Counted from the stretch's first letter, positions 25,432 to 34,679 are shown. The stretch: 64,000 nucleotides of DNA from Photobacterium angustum (GCF_003026365.1 NZ_PYOM01000006.1:172942-236941), one strand, 5' to 3'. Program-made: numbers and translations. The notes: generated by a model not told the origin, from the sequence alone.

Positions 25432-26241
25432 TTATATCTTAGGTAATTGCATTGTGCCTTTTATGGTAGTAATAGCAGAGCCGATGAGTTTTATACGTCC
25501 ATTTGGTAATAACTCGGTGCTGACATATCCACCACGCGCTGATGCTTGATAGCCATTAAGTTTTACTTTATTGAGCTTTTCTGACCAGTAAAGTGTTAGG
25601 GCACAGTGCGCTGAACCTGTGACAGGATCTTCATTAACGCCAACCCAAGGGGCAAAAAAGCGAGAGATAAAATCAAGATCATCATGCTGGGTTGGTGCGG
25701 TAATTAACACGCCACGACCATCAATTTTTGTTAGGCGATCAAAGTTTGGAGCAAGATTTAATACAATCTCTTCGTCATCTACTTCAATGAATATTTTTGA
25801 ATCAAAAATACCATAAGCAATAACATGTGTAGCTTCAATGCCTAAAGATGTTAATAGTTCTGTGGATGGTGTGATATTAAAATCAAGTATTGGCGCCGGA
25901 AAATCGAGTTCTATGGTTGATGGCCTTATTAAGGCGGTTAATGGTCCTGATAGAGTATTAAATGTCACGGTATCATTCACATTAAAAAGGTTTTTTTCTT
26001 TTAAAATGTGCGTAGCAGAAAGAGTACCATGACCGCATAACTTTACTTCCGCTTGTGGTGTAAACCATTTTAAGTTCATGTTATTTAATGATAAAAAAGC
26101 GGTTTCGGATACTGCCATTTCCGCTGCAATAGATAGCATTAAATCTTCTGATAATGTTTCTTTTGTAATGCAAACCCCCGCTGGGTTGCCTTTAAACGTT
26201 TCATTGGTAAAAGCATCTACTTGATAGATCTCGATATCCAT
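25432..26241 (-). CDS. PhzF family isomerase-like protein
   Basis: This 269-residue protein has the two-lobed diaminopimelate-epimerase fold of the PhzF family. The opening IYQVDAFTNETFKGNPAGVC is the family signature, with MAVSETAFL containing the catalytic Glu (about 45) as in PhzF. GHGTLSATHIL and DPVTGSAHCAL are the two phosphate/carboxylate-binding loops. No phenazine genes are near, so this is one of the many stand-alone family members of unknown substrate. Length is normal. Confidence 0.92.
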   Translation of the reverse strand: MDIEIYQVDAFTNETFKGNPAGVCITKETLSEDLMLSIAAEMAVSETAFLSLNNMNLKWFTPQAEVKLCGHGTLSATHILKEKNLFNVNDTVTFNTLSGPLTALIRPSTIELDFPAPILDFNITPSTELLTSLGIEATHVIAYGIFDSKIFIEVDDEEIVLNLAPNFDRLTKIDGRGVLITAPTQHDDLDFISRFFAPWVGVNEDPVTGSAHCALTLYWSEKLNKVKLNGYQASARGGYVSTELLPNGRIKLIGSAITTIKGTMQLPKI

Positions 26242-26567
26242 TTATTACCTACTCTTCTTTATTTGATTTTTATTATTCACATAAGAGAACTACAAGAAAC
26301 GAACCATATGATATTTTGTTAGAAAAATCAGTTTACAAATCCGAATGAAAATGTTTGTGTGGAAGTTATGCAATAATTTTGGTAATATGTAAACAAGTCT
26401 TTATATTACTTTTAATAAATTAAACAATTTTACTATCAATCCATATATTGACCTCGCAGTTTATCTATACCTTTCCATATCATGCACTTTTATTGCTTGA
26501 TAACTGAAACATTTTAATTATCTACCGATATAGCTATTTACGATTATGTATTAACAGAGAGATATTC
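26242..26567. other. Divergent control region between phzF-like gene and two small genes
   Basis: AT-rich 326-bp gap without coding potential. It must hold the promoters of the PhzF-like gene (minus) and of the small gene pair (plus). TTGACC at about 26452 is a possible -35 element for the plus strand. I see no clear operator. Confidence 0.4.
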
Positions 26568-26720
26568 ATGACAAAGCAAACTGACGACAAACGTACAACT
26601 ACAGCGGCTAAAGCAAAGAAAAAAGTAGCACCAAAGACAACAGAAAGAAAAGTGAGTGTTCGTGAGCGAATTGAAAACTTAAAAATGCAGCGCGAGTGGG
26701 ATAAAGAGTGGGAGCTATGA
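26568..26720 (+). CDS. Small basic hypothetical protein (50 residues)
   Basis: An ATG at 26568 behind AGAGAGAT opens a 50-codon frame. The product starts MTKQTDDKRTTTAAKAKKKV and is Lys/Arg/Thr-rich in the first half. The second half is amphipathic and helical (VRERIENLKMQREWDKEWEL). Its stop TGA overlaps the ATG of the next small gene (ATGA), the usual sign of translational coupling. I do not recognise the family. The coupling and the codon use make it likely to be real. A nucleic-acid-binding or regulatory small protein is a guess. Confidence 0.6.
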   Translation: MTKQTDDKRTTTAAKAKKKVAPKTTERKVSVRERIENLKMQREWDKEWEL

Positions 26721-26914
26721 TTAATAGCTCATTAATTGCTCAGAAGATTAATGATGCATTATTACTCTACTCTGAAAAATTAAGTAATCGGGAACGAGAT
26801 TACCTTAGCAACTTATATCAAAGCCTCATAAATTTTGACCAAGTATCTGAGAAACAAATAACGTTATGCGCTCAGATTTTTGGGCGCCGCAAACTTCCTC
26901 TATTATTACCGTAA
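26717..26914 (+). CDS. Small hypothetical protein coupled to the preceding gene (65 residues)
   Basis: The ATG at 26717 overlaps the stop of the previous gene, and GTGGGAG just upstream can serve as ribosome binding site. An upstream GTG at 26708 in frame is less likely. The product (MINSSLIAQKINDALLLYSE...FGRRKLPLLLP) looks helical, soluble and compact, with no signal or membrane segment. Not recognised. The two small genes probably make a functional pair. Confidence 0.65.
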   Translation: MINSSLIAQKINDALLLYSEKLSNRERDYLSNLYQSLINFDQVSEKQITLCAQIFGRRKLPLLLP

Positions 26915-26992
26915 TTTTATTATTTTTTTACTTTCTCATAACATTTGATTGCAACTAGACAAATTACTGATTAAGTATGTTTTATCTTTAGA

Positions 26993-27793
26993 TTAGTTGG
27001 ATAAAGATTTAAGCGTAATGATTGGCTTTATGGGTTTCATATTAATCACTGTTTTGGTTTCAAATAATTGTTTTAGAAACACAACATCATTATTAATAGA
27101 TACTGCACTGATTGCGAAGGGAGAGTGAGTACTCGGTATTGAGCTTGCTAAAGCATTAAGATCGACTAATTTTTCTAAAGCATAAAACTTATGCACGTAA
27201 TCAACGGTTTCATTCGGTAAGCGTAGAGCTGAAAAATGTTTATCCACGACCCGTTTTAATGCCCGTTGTACACGTCCTTCCCCTGAGTTATAAGCGGCTA
27301 AAGTTAGCTTTAAATCTTGATCAAATTTGTTATAGAGAAAGATCAGATATTGCATTGCAGCCTCGGTACTACGGGCAATATTGAATCTTTCATCTTTAGT
27401 CTTTGATACCGTTAAACCAAAACGCTTTGCTGTTGCGGGCATAAGCTGCCAAAGGCCAGCCGCCTTTGCATGAGAGACTGCATGGCGATCGAATGTCGAT
27501 TCAATCATTGGTATTAATACCAGACTGCGCGGCAGCTTTTTAGCATCAAGCTGTTTGATGATATGTTGAACGGTGGTTTTATGGCGGGTGAACTGTTTAT
27601 CGATCACTTTTTTATGGGGTGATAACCGTTGGTAGTGTTTGCTGACCTGTTGTTCAAACTTCGCTTTGTACTTGGTCGGTATTGGCGTGGCTGCTTGGTT
27701 AGGATTAGCAAACAATAACAAAATCAGCATGATTAACATACTGAGAGGTAGAGAGAGGATAGTGCATTTTTTATTGCCCAGATGATACCTCAT
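26993..27793 (-). CDS. Lytic transglycosylase (SLT domain) of the lateral flagellar cluster
   Basis: This is a 266-residue peptidoglycan lytic transglycosylase. An N-terminal signal sequence (about 12-33, ending NQAA) leads to the periplasm. The SLT domain (about 85-200) has the catalytic Glu in LVLIPMIESTFD and the hallmarks AAGLWQLMPATAKRFGL and AAYNSGEGRVQRAL. It follows flgN by 6 bp in a flgM-flgN-transglycosylase operon. Since FlgJ in this cluster has no muramidase domain, this enzyme is the natural candidate for opening the wall for the rod, like SltF in single-domain FlgJ systems (inference). Confidence 0.9.
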   Translation of the reverse strand: MRYHLGNKKCTILSLPLSMLIMLILLLFANPNQAATPIPTKYKAKFEQQVSKHYQRLSPHKKVIDKQFTRHKTTVQHIIKQLDAKKLPRSLVLIPMIESTFDRHAVSHAKAAGLWQLMPATAKRFGLTVSKTKDERFNIARSTEAAMQYLIFLYNKFDQDLKLTLAAYNSGEGRVQRALKRVVDKHFSALRLPNETVDYVHKFYALEKLVDLNALASSIPSTHSPFAISAVSINNDVVFLKQLFETKTVINMKPIKPIITLKSLSN

Positions 27794-27799
27794 TAGCTT

Positions 27800-28267
27800 T
27801 TAATACTGCATTAAATGCGGTGTGCTATAAGCGTTATTGTCATTTTGTTGGGGGATTTGAGCATACACTTGATTGAGTAATTCGCTGAAGTTAGCTGATA
27901 AGATCCCGTTACGCTGATTTAAGTCATGACACTGTTTTACTAGCGTTTCTAAGGTCTGCCATTGTTGCTGAAGTTTGCTTTGTATTGTATTTGGTAAAGC
28001 GTGGATCAGTTTATTCATGCTTTGATTATTAATCGGTAAGCCGAGATTGTGTAGTTGTTGTGCGCGTTGTTGGCTTCGTTGTGTAAGTTGACTTATCAGT
28101 GGCAGTTGTTGTGCCGTTAGTTGCGAAAGTAATACGCCATCAAATTTCAAATAGCATTGGTGCTGTTTTAGCATCAGTTGATAAAGCTGGCGGTAATCAA
28201 CGATATCGCACTGAATGTCTTTTATAAGCACAGTGATCATTTGCTGTTTATTGGGTTTGTTAGGCAT
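27800..28267 (-). CDS. flgN: FlgN-type export chaperone (lateral flagellum)
   Basis: This 155-residue, mostly helical, Gln-rich protein lies directly downstream of flgM, where flgN is found in lateral and polar clusters. The pattern of long amphipathic helices (DYRQLYQLMLKQHQCYLKFDG, QTLETLVKQCHDLNQRNG) fits the FlgN family, cytoplasmic chaperones of the hook-filament junction proteins FlgK and FlgL encoded at 41-43 kb. Sequence conservation in this family is low, so the call relies on position, size and the NxxNG-like helix near 125. Confidence 0.85.
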   Translation of the reverse strand: MPNKPNKQQMITVLIKDIQCDIVDYRQLYQLMLKQHQCYLKFDGVLLSQLTAQQLPLISQLTQRSQQRAQQLHNLGLPINNQSMNKLIHALPNTIQSKLQQQWQTLETLVKQCHDLNQRNGILSANFSELLNQVYAQIPQQNDNNAYSTPHLMQY

Positions 28268-28297
28268 ATTTTACTCCATATAACATTAGCAATGTGC

Positions 28298-28582
28298 TTA
28301 TTCATGACCAGTATGAAATTGCAAAATCGCGCTTGAAAGCGCTTCGATATCTAAGTTTATCTCTCCACGATTTAGGGCGCTTTTGATCTGTTCAACTTTT
28401 GCCATATCAACATCAGGTAAGGCACTTAGCGGTTGCTGTGCTTGTGCTAAGCGTTGACTATCGATGGTGCTGGGTGAATTGATAGCGTTGTTTTTAACGC
28501 TGTGAGAGCTTGGCTGTTGCTCTGCTGATTTTAACTGGGCATGGGGAAACTGCGAAGTTGCAACTTTATCTATTTTCATCAT
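28298..28582 (-). CDS. flgM: Anti-sigma-28 factor FlgM (lateral flagellum)
   Basis: This 94-residue protein has a disordered N-terminal half and the conserved C-terminal sigma-binding part (DMAKVEQIKSALNRGEINLDIEALSSAIL). FlgM keeps sigma-28 inactive until it is exported through the finished hook; here the target would be the sigma factor encoded at 50828-51556. AGGA lies 6 nt before the first of two adjacent ATGs (28582, 28579). In related lateral clusters flgA precedes flgM directly; here the acfD-like gene and a short relic lie between. Confidence 0.92.
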   Translation of the reverse strand: MMKIDKVATSQFPHAQLKSAEQQPSSHSVKNNAINSPSTIDSQRLAQAQQPLSALPDVDMAKVEQIKSALNRGEINLDIEALSSAILQFHTGHE

Positions 28583-28715
28583 TTTTATTCCTACACAAGA
28601 CGCTTAATTTACTTGGGCGACCAGTCACATAGGAAGATTAAATAAAAAATAAGGATTTTATCGTTTTTATCAAAAATTGATTATTTAATATCAAAATGTT
28701 GCGAGCGTAGCAATA

Positions 28716-28904
28716 TTGGCTTTCGGTTTTACTAAGTCTTATCCTAAACGGGAGACTATTGGTATTAGCATTAACAAAAATAGTGCTAGACCGTATGCGA
28801 TAGATCAAATTCGTGGATATAGTAAGAGCATTGCCTCCGAAGAAACCTTAAAAAAGATTTTTCAGTGGTTCGATAAAGAAGTGAAAAAGTACAGGCCGTT
28901 ATAA
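28716..28904 (+). pseudogene. Short orphan reading frame, probably a truncated gene end
   Basis: An open frame of about 62 codons (from TTG at 28716; open in frame back to about 28692 without ATG or ribosome binding site) encodes a protein-like C-terminus (TKSYPKRETIGISINKNSAR then YAIDQIRGYSKSIASEETLK). It is followed at once by a good hairpin terminator. I do not recognise the sequence. It lies on the opposite strand to flgM and the acfD-like gene and may be a scar of whatever event brought that gene in. Confidence 0.35.
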
Positions 28905-28920
28905 TTATTTGAAAATAGAG

Positions 28921-28954
28921 GCCGCTATAGAGTATGACTTATAGCGGCTTTGTT
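28921..28954 (+). terminator. Hairpin terminator between the orphan frame and the acfD-like gene
   Basis: A perfect 9-bp stem GCCGCTATA / TATAGCGGC with a 10-nt loop, followed by TTTGTT on the plus strand. On the minus strand it lies 24 bp after the acfD-like stop and can also end that transcript, though the T-run there is poor (CTCTATTTTC). Confidence 0.75.
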
Positions 28955-28971
28955 ATGATTAATATTTAAGC

Positions 28972-31900
28972 TTATCGATTTGTAATAGTGATTGCATTAA
29001 TCGATAGTGGATCTAATGTTGGCTTTGGTAGCTTTAGTGCTTGTACTGCGCTTAAGCCTGTTGAAGTGATCCCACCTTCATATTGAGGCTTAGACTCACC
29101 TGGAACAAGGTAGGCTTTTGAACCTGGGTTCCATGCAGCAAAGAAATCCGACAGATCTTTTTGTGCAGCGTAAGAGGCACATAACATCAGTTGATCACCT
29201 TTGCTTAATCCACTTTGATCACGACAAACGTTATTGGTTGGTAATAGCGTGTTGTCTTCTTCATTGTTACGCGTTAAACGATGCATTAGCTTGATCAAAT
29301 CCCAGCCTTTTAGCCCGGTTACAGTATTCGCGTAGTAAGATGGCAAAGGTGCTTTGATAGCGTTATTGATATCAAACTCTTGCTCTGCCCATTCTTTTAA
29401 TTGAGCAAACATCAGTAAACGTTCACCGTTACCGCCAGCAGCCCATGCATGTCCTTGCTCTAGGCGGACAAAGTTAGGTGCCATTTTTATATCAGCTTCG
29501 ACACGGGTCATTTTACCGAGGTATTTATCCTGCATGTAAAGTGCCAGCATGTTGTTCACCACTTCTGTAGCACCTTCCACATTAAATGGTGCTTCAGCGG
29601 CATTGTGACCAACCTCGTGCCATAACAACCAGTCATTTAGTGGCGTAGTTGATAGTGATGTTGATGTTTTATTAAAGCTGCCGTTCATCACTGGGTAGCC
29701 GGAGTGGGCTGCGCCAATAGAAATAGCGATATCGTTTACAAAGTGGTGCTTGTTATTCGATCGCGTGCTATCTGTCGCTTTGCCATTACGACCATTTCCT
29801 TCTCCGACCGCTTCATCACGAGCGTAGAAATCATTGACATCTGCGGAGAACATATCAAGTTCTGCTGCAAATTTGGTTCTATCCCCACCGTAATTGCTTG
29901 CTGTTAAATTCTCAGCGGCAGCGGTGTAAATAAAGGTATTCGATTCAATTTCACCAATAGGTGCTGGTGAGCTTTGAGCGTTAATCCATTTATCGACCTT
30001 AAACCAAGGGGCGTTCACTGTACCTGAGAAGTTTAATGTCACAGGATTGGTTTCATTACCTTGCACATATATGAGGCCACCATAAGGCGCTGTAAAATTA
30101 GCTGTTGCATTGGGTTGTAGAGTAAAAGTCTTGGTCATACGAGGCGGACGTTTTAAACCTAACTCATGTTTTTCACGACCCGTTAAATCATCTGCCAGTG
30201 CAACGGTTACTGTGATCGGATTACTATTACCTGATGCTGTGATTGTCATTGGTTCATGTGCAATTGCCCATTGACCCGTAGCTTGACGGCTTCCTGCAAA
30301 CCAAGCGGCAGTGTTATTGCTTAAATCAACAGTGATGCTAGTGCTACCACCACTTGTTGTCACTTCACCTGGGTATTGGCGAACATCTGCTTTAATATCA
30401 AGATCGAAGTAAGTTCGACCCAACATCAAACGTGTTAGCGGTTTTTCCATGTAATTTAATGGGTAGCTTGGGTTCATCCAGCCAGCGTATTTACCTACGT
30501 TTTCTGAATCCACGCCATAAACCATGTTATTGGCTTCAAGACTTTGCTTTAGCGCATCACTACAGGTGGTTTGCCCTGCAGCGGTATCACCATAACAGTT
30601 TAGGAATTCAGTAAAGCGTTCAAAGCCAAGTTCGTCTTCTTTACCAGATTCAAAGCGATAATCGAGATCGTTCCATAACCATACTGTCATGTTTTGGTAG
30701 ATCCGGTTAAGATCAACACTGCTTAAGCGTTCACCTTGGCTGCCTCTAGTTCTAAAATATAGCTCGTGTTGATATAAACGCTCGATATTAGTACCAAGAT
30801 CTGCCGCTTTAATCATGGCCTTTGCTGTCGCTTCATCAAGTGGTAATTCTTTATAAAGCGCGCGATGCATACCACCAGATAGACGTATATCATTCCCCGG
30901 ACGATACTCTAGGCAGTTAATCTCATAGTGATAATCCGTTAGCGTACATTCTTTAACATTGAACTCTTTAAGAATACGTTGTTTGTCTACTTCAATAGCT
31001 TCTGGCGCTCGTTCCTTACCTTCTTGGAAGGTATCAACGAAAGCTAACAGCTTAACGTTTTCACCGTGCTCGTTTTTAATTAGCTTATGTGCGACTTCTA
31101 AGTTTGGTTTATCGTCAGGCTTTTCGTTAGTAATAAAGTCCCAACTAACAGAACCATCAGAGTTAATGGTATAAGGCAGTTTAATATTACCTGTTGTTTC
31201 GTCTTTGCTACCAGCATAGCGCTCTAAGACCCAGTAACCGTGTTGACGTTGAGAACGTACGCGATCAGGGTAGCCATAACTTGGGCCATTACCACCTGCG
31301 ATTGATTGACCATTAATTGCTAATCCTGCACCATCCAGTAGACGAGTAAAGTCATCGTTCACACGTTTAGTAATACTTTCCATGATCAAGATATTACCGC
31401 CACGCTCTACATAATTGAGTAGATCAGAAACATCTTGTTGAGTTAGTTTAGGTTGTTCGGTGTTGGCTAAAGAAGGGATCTCACCACTGATTGATACACT
31501 ATTTTCGTAGCCATTTAGAATTAACAACGGCATATCAGCAGGATCGATACCACTAAAGCTTGAAAGCTGTTGAGCTGTCATATTAAAGCGAGGATCAATT
31601 ACAAATGGTGCTTTATTACCAATGACTAGATGTCCTGAACGGCGGAAATAAACATCAGGAATATTGGTACCAATGTTGATTGGTTCTGCTGATGTAGTGT
31701 ATTTATCACCAATTAAATAACGGAAGGTATTGGAGAAGAAATTCTCCATATCTTCGGAGTCTTGGGTGTTATTCCAACATGCCCCTTTGTCACTTACGCC
31801 GTTATCCCAACTATAGCTTTCAGGACACACCAGAATCGTGTTGTATTTACTGTTACCTAACAACATAACTTTACCTGCGCCTACTTCACCAATACTGATA

Positions 31901-33570
31901 AATGGCAGATTAAAGGTTGCAGTGTTACCACCTACTAAATCTGGCTTCACTGTTGATGGTGATTCAGTAATGTATGCAAGAGAATGTTCGTCCCATGCTT
32001 TCTTCTCACCAAAACGTAGCCAAAAGTTATTATCGTTACGCGGCATCAATACAGGAAATGCTGCATTTGAAATGTTGATTGCACCTTGTCCACGAGGATA
32101 ACCTGGACTGCCGTAGTACCATGTTTCGTCACTAAATACGTGGAATTTTGTGACAGGTTTCCAGCCTTCTGACTGCGCATCAACACCGGCACCCCATAGC
32201 TTTAAAATATCCGCTTGAATGTTACCGCCAGCATCCATCACGCGAGGAAACGATAAGCTTGAGATACTGCGTGTGGCACTACATTTACCTTCACAAATCG
32301 CGGTGTCGATATCTAGTGCTAAACCTTGGTTAAATTGTTTATCAAACTCACCATCAATAGGGTTTTGAGTACCTGTGCCGTTATCAAGCATCACAGGCTC
32401 TGACAGTGATAGGTTAATCGCTTCATTAATGACGTTCGGGTACATGGCAAATACTTGGCGAACACGATCGTTGATCACAAGCTTTGAATCATCATGAGAG
32501 TAACGTTGTAATAAACGTTCAGCATTACGGCCTAGGTGCTCAGCGCCTAAATCTGTAATGGAAAACTCCGTTTTGTTGGCTTTGACTTCACCTAATTCAA
32601 AGGTATCGATACCAAAAGAGACAGTTTCACCCCAGTTGAATGAGAATTTGCCTTGCTCATCGGTAATGCCACGAGATGAATGGCTGTAGTACTCAATACC
32701 TTGTACTGGATTGTTGTGACTATCAACCAGCGTACCTTGAGATAGGATCACCTCTGTCGGTTGATAAACCAAGTTTGCTTCCGCATTGGCAGAAACAAAA
32801 TTAGAATTTAGATCGTCACTTGTACCAGGAGTGACTTCTGGTTTTACATCCGGTTCATGAGTTGAAGGCTTGCTATCCGCTTCGGTATTTTCTTCGACTT
32901 TATCGACTAATAAATTGTTAAACTCATCTTTACTTAAGGTCTGCAATTCTGTGGAATGATACAAGCTGTTAAAACGTACTTGCTCAGCAGAAGATAATGA
33001 CAGCTCAACTACGCCACCGATAGCAGTACCACTTTTAAGTAATAGGCTTCGAGTGTTATCTAACGCATTTTGCAGTTCAATAGCATCTGTGATCGCAACA
33101 AAGCGATCTGAATCGGCTAAGTTTAAGCGCTTAACTTTTTCCAGTGCTGTGTTTTTGGTGATTTTAAGCTCGATATTGCTAAATGTTGCAAGCTCAACAG
33201 CACCGTAATAACAACTGACAGTATCGCCATTGTTAATAATCAAGCTGTTTGCAGTTTCACCATCACATAAAACGCTGTTGCCAAAACTGAGATCGCTATC
33301 TAAAGCAAAAAGTGCAGTGGCGGTTGGATCTGGCTCTACTGGAGGGGGTACTTCTGGATCTCCTGTTTCAGGATCTACAACTGGTGGCGTGATTTCAGGC
33401 TCCGTTGGTGGTTCAACGGGTGGCGGCGTGATCTCAGGGTCGTCAAGATCTGGTTCACTCGGCAGAATTTCGGTAGGAGGAATAATGGTTGTGTTAGATG
33501 TATCGTCACCTTGACAACCCATCAATAAAATTGAGGAGCTAATAGCAACTGCAATAAGTTTTTTTTTCAT
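28972..33570 (-). CDS. acfD: AcfD/SslE-like M60 metallopeptidase lipoprotein
   Basis: This 1532-residue surface lipoprotein starts with signal peptide MKKKLIAVAISSSILLMGC, lipidated at Cys19; Gln at +2 predicts outer-membrane sorting. A Pro/Glu-rich linker (about 30-85) follows, then a large region with a beta-sandwich-like segment near 270-320, and the M60 (enhancin-like) zinc peptidase domain. The zinc motif HEVGHN is at about 1318-1323, with Glu1332 or Glu1336 as third ligand. The family (Vibrio AcfD, E. coli SslE) degrades mucins and is usually exported by a type II secretion system. Here the gene lies inside the lateral flagellar flgA-flgM unit, same strand, which is unusual. Confidence 0.9.
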   Translation of the reverse strand: MKKKLIAVAISSSILLMGCQGDDTSNTTIIPPTEILPSEPDLDDPEITPPPVEPPTEPEITPPVVDPETGDPEVPPPVEPDPTATALFALDSDLSFGNSVLCDGETANSLIINNGDTVSCYYGAVELATFSNIELKITKNTALEKVKRLNLADSDRFVAITDAIELQNALDNTRSLLLKSGTAIGGVVELSLSSAEQVRFNSLYHSTELQTLSKDEFNNLLVDKVEENTEADSKPSTHEPDVKPEVTPGTSDDLNSNFVSANAEANLVYQPTEVILSQGTLVDSHNNPVQGIEYYSHSSRGITDEQGKFSFNWGETVSFGIDTFELGEVKANKTEFSITDLGAEHLGRNAERLLQRYSHDDSKLVINDRVRQVFAMYPNVINEAINLSLSEPVMLDNGTGTQNPIDGEFDKQFNQGLALDIDTAICEGKCSATRSISSLSFPRVMDAGGNIQADILKLWGAGVDAQSEGWKPVTKFHVFSDETWYYGSPGYPRGQGAINISNAAFPVLMPRNDNNFWLRFGEKKAWDEHSLAYITESPSTVKPDLVGGNTATFNLPFISIGEVGAGKVMLLGNSKYNTILVCPESYSWDNGVSDKGACWNNTQDSEDMENFFSNTFRYLIGDKYTTSAEPINIGTNIPDVYFRRSGHLVIGNKAPFVIDPRFNMTAQQLSSFSGIDPADMPLLILNGYENSVSISGEIPSLANTEQPKLTQQDVSDLLNYVERGGNILIMESITKRVNDDFTRLLDGAGLAINGQSIAGGNGPSYGYPDRVRSQRQHGYWVLERYAGSKDETTGNIKLPYTINSDGSVSWDFITNEKPDDKPNLEVAHKLIKNEHGENVKLLAFVDTFQEGKERAPEAIEVDKQRILKEFNVKECTLTDYHYEINCLEYRPGNDIRLSGGMHRALYKELPLDEATAKAMIKAADLGTNIERLYQHELYFRTRGSQGERLSSVDLNRIYQNMTVWLWNDLDYRFESGKEDELGFERFTEFLNCYGDTAAGQTTCSDALKQSLEANNMVYGVDSENVGKYAGWMNPSYPLNYMEKPLTRLMLGRTYFDLDIKADVRQYPGEVTTSGGSTSITVDLSNNTAAWFAGSRQATGQWAIAHEPMTITASGNSNPITVTVALADDLTGREKHELGLKRPPRMTKTFTLQPNATANFTAPYGGLIYVQGNETNPVTLNFSGTVNAPWFKVDKWINAQSSPAPIGEIESNTFIYTAAAENLTASNYGGDRTKFAAELDMFSADVNDFYARDEAVGEGNGRNGKATDSTRSNNKHHFVNDIAISIGAAHSGYPVMNGSFNKTSTSLSTTPLNDWLLWHEVGHNAAEAPFNVEGATEVVNNMLALYMQDKYLGKMTRVEADIKMAPNFVRLEQGHAWAAGGNGERLLMFAQLKEWAEQEFDINNAIKAPLPSYYANTVTGLKGWDLIKLMHRLTRNNEEDNTLLPTNNVCRDQSGLSKGDQLMLCASYAAQKDLSDFFAAWNPGSKAYLVPGESKPQYEGGITSTGLSAVQALKLPKPTLDPLSINAITITNR

Positions 33571-33784
33571 GAAAGCATGACCTAAAATGGTAATTTATTG
33601 CTGTTGTATATTGTAAAAATAAAGGCTTAACAATGTTATTTATCTCTCATTAACATTTAGAAACGATATTGAGATAAAATTCTCATATTGATAAAAGGTA
33701 TAAATTGTAACGATATAAATACCTAAAAAGCTGTCAAAATATTATTGCTTATTCTTAAGGTAAACGGCATCTTTTTGGCGTATT

Positions 33785-34528
33785 TTAAAATATTGTTTCA
33801 ACTTTACCTTGAGCAGAAACTCGAGCATGAATGACTTTTTGAGTTGCCTTATTTTCCACTCTTATTTGTTCATGCATTTTTCCATGTTCTAACGCTACTC
33901 CTTTGGTTGATGCTTCAAACTTACCTTTTTTAGCGACAATCAGTACTTGATCCCCTTTATTAATTAGAAACGGCTTTTTTAACAAGTTTTCAGTGATTAG
34001 TTGTCCTTGGCGAATTCGACGGATGGCATGTAAGCCTATCACTTGCTCTGCATCAATGATGATATTTTTAGGTGCTTTAAGTTGCAGCATTTGGCTATCG
34101 AGCATGCCCCTCGTAATAAGCTCATCGCGATGAATTAACGTGCGAGCTACCATTACTGGAAGTGTTAATTGGACATAAACGGTTGCATTGAGTCGCCAGT
34201 TCACTGTTGGGCTTTCACACTTAACTTGTCTTTTTAATCTGCCTACGGGCTGCGATTGATTATCTTGGCTAGCAATGATGAAGGTAGTTGGACAAACAGG
34301 TAATGAGGCTGCTGCGGCTGGTAGTTGTACTTTAATTTTACTGACGACGTTCGACCAATGATGGCGCTCACTATATTGCTGGATATCTTTATTGACAGTT
34401 TCTTTTAGCTCTTGTGTTAATGCGTTGGTATCGAGTTTTTGTGCTTGAGACGTCAGATTTTGTTGCTCAGCGTTAGCCCAGCAAGAAAGTAGTAAACAAA
34501 TTAATAAAGTAAGGCGTAAAAAAGTCAC
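33785..34528 (-). CDS. flgA: P-ring assembly chaperone FlgA (lateral flagellum)
   Basis: This 247-residue periplasmic protein has signal peptide MTFLRLTLLICLLLSCWANA and a C-terminal SAF-type domain (about 110-245, LTLPVMVARTLIHRDELITRGML, IRRIRQGQLITENLLKKP, KGDQVLIVAKKG). FlgA helps FlgI form the P-ring. It is transcribed away from flgB. The usual downstream flgM is displaced by the acfD-like gene, 214 bp further on. Confidence 0.93.
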   Translation of the reverse strand: MTFLRLTLLICLLLSCWANAEQQNLTSQAQKLDTNALTQELKETVNKDIQQYSERHHWSNVVSKIKVQLPAAAASLPVCPTTFIIASQDNQSQPVGRLKRQVKCESPTVNWRLNATVYVQLTLPVMVARTLIHRDELITRGMLDSQMLQLKAPKNIIIDAEQVIGLHAIRRIRQGQLITENLLKKPFLINKGDQVLIVAKKGKFEASTKGVALEHGKMHEQIRVENKATQKVIHARVSAQGKVETIF

Positions 34529-34615
34529 AGATTTCCCTTTCCGTACTGCTTCCCTAAGGGGGAAGTTCCTGTTCCGTTATGGTTTTAACTTATTGAATGT
34601 TAATGCTTATCTTTA

Positions 34616-34631
34616 TGGCACGCATTTTGGA
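34616..34631 (+). promoter_or_regulatory. Sigma-54-like promoter for the flgB-L operon
   Basis: TGGCACG-CATT-TTGGA matches the sigma-54 consensus TGGCACG-N4-TTGCW at every fixed position except the last C of TTGC (G here). It lies 49 bp ahead of the flgB start. Lateral flagellar operons of Vibrio parahaemolyticus are driven by sigma-54 and the LafK activator, so the element is where it should be. Confidence 0.65.
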
Positions 34632-34679
34632 TTAATCCATTCTATTACAATCTTGGTTGTACTGTCTAAGGAGTGGTTA

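Noticed and set aside
33230..33514. 94-codon plus-strand Gly/Ser-rich frame opposite the start of the acfD-like gene.
   Set aside because: It is the antisense of the Pro/Glu-rich linker, and such composition always leaves an open complementary frame.
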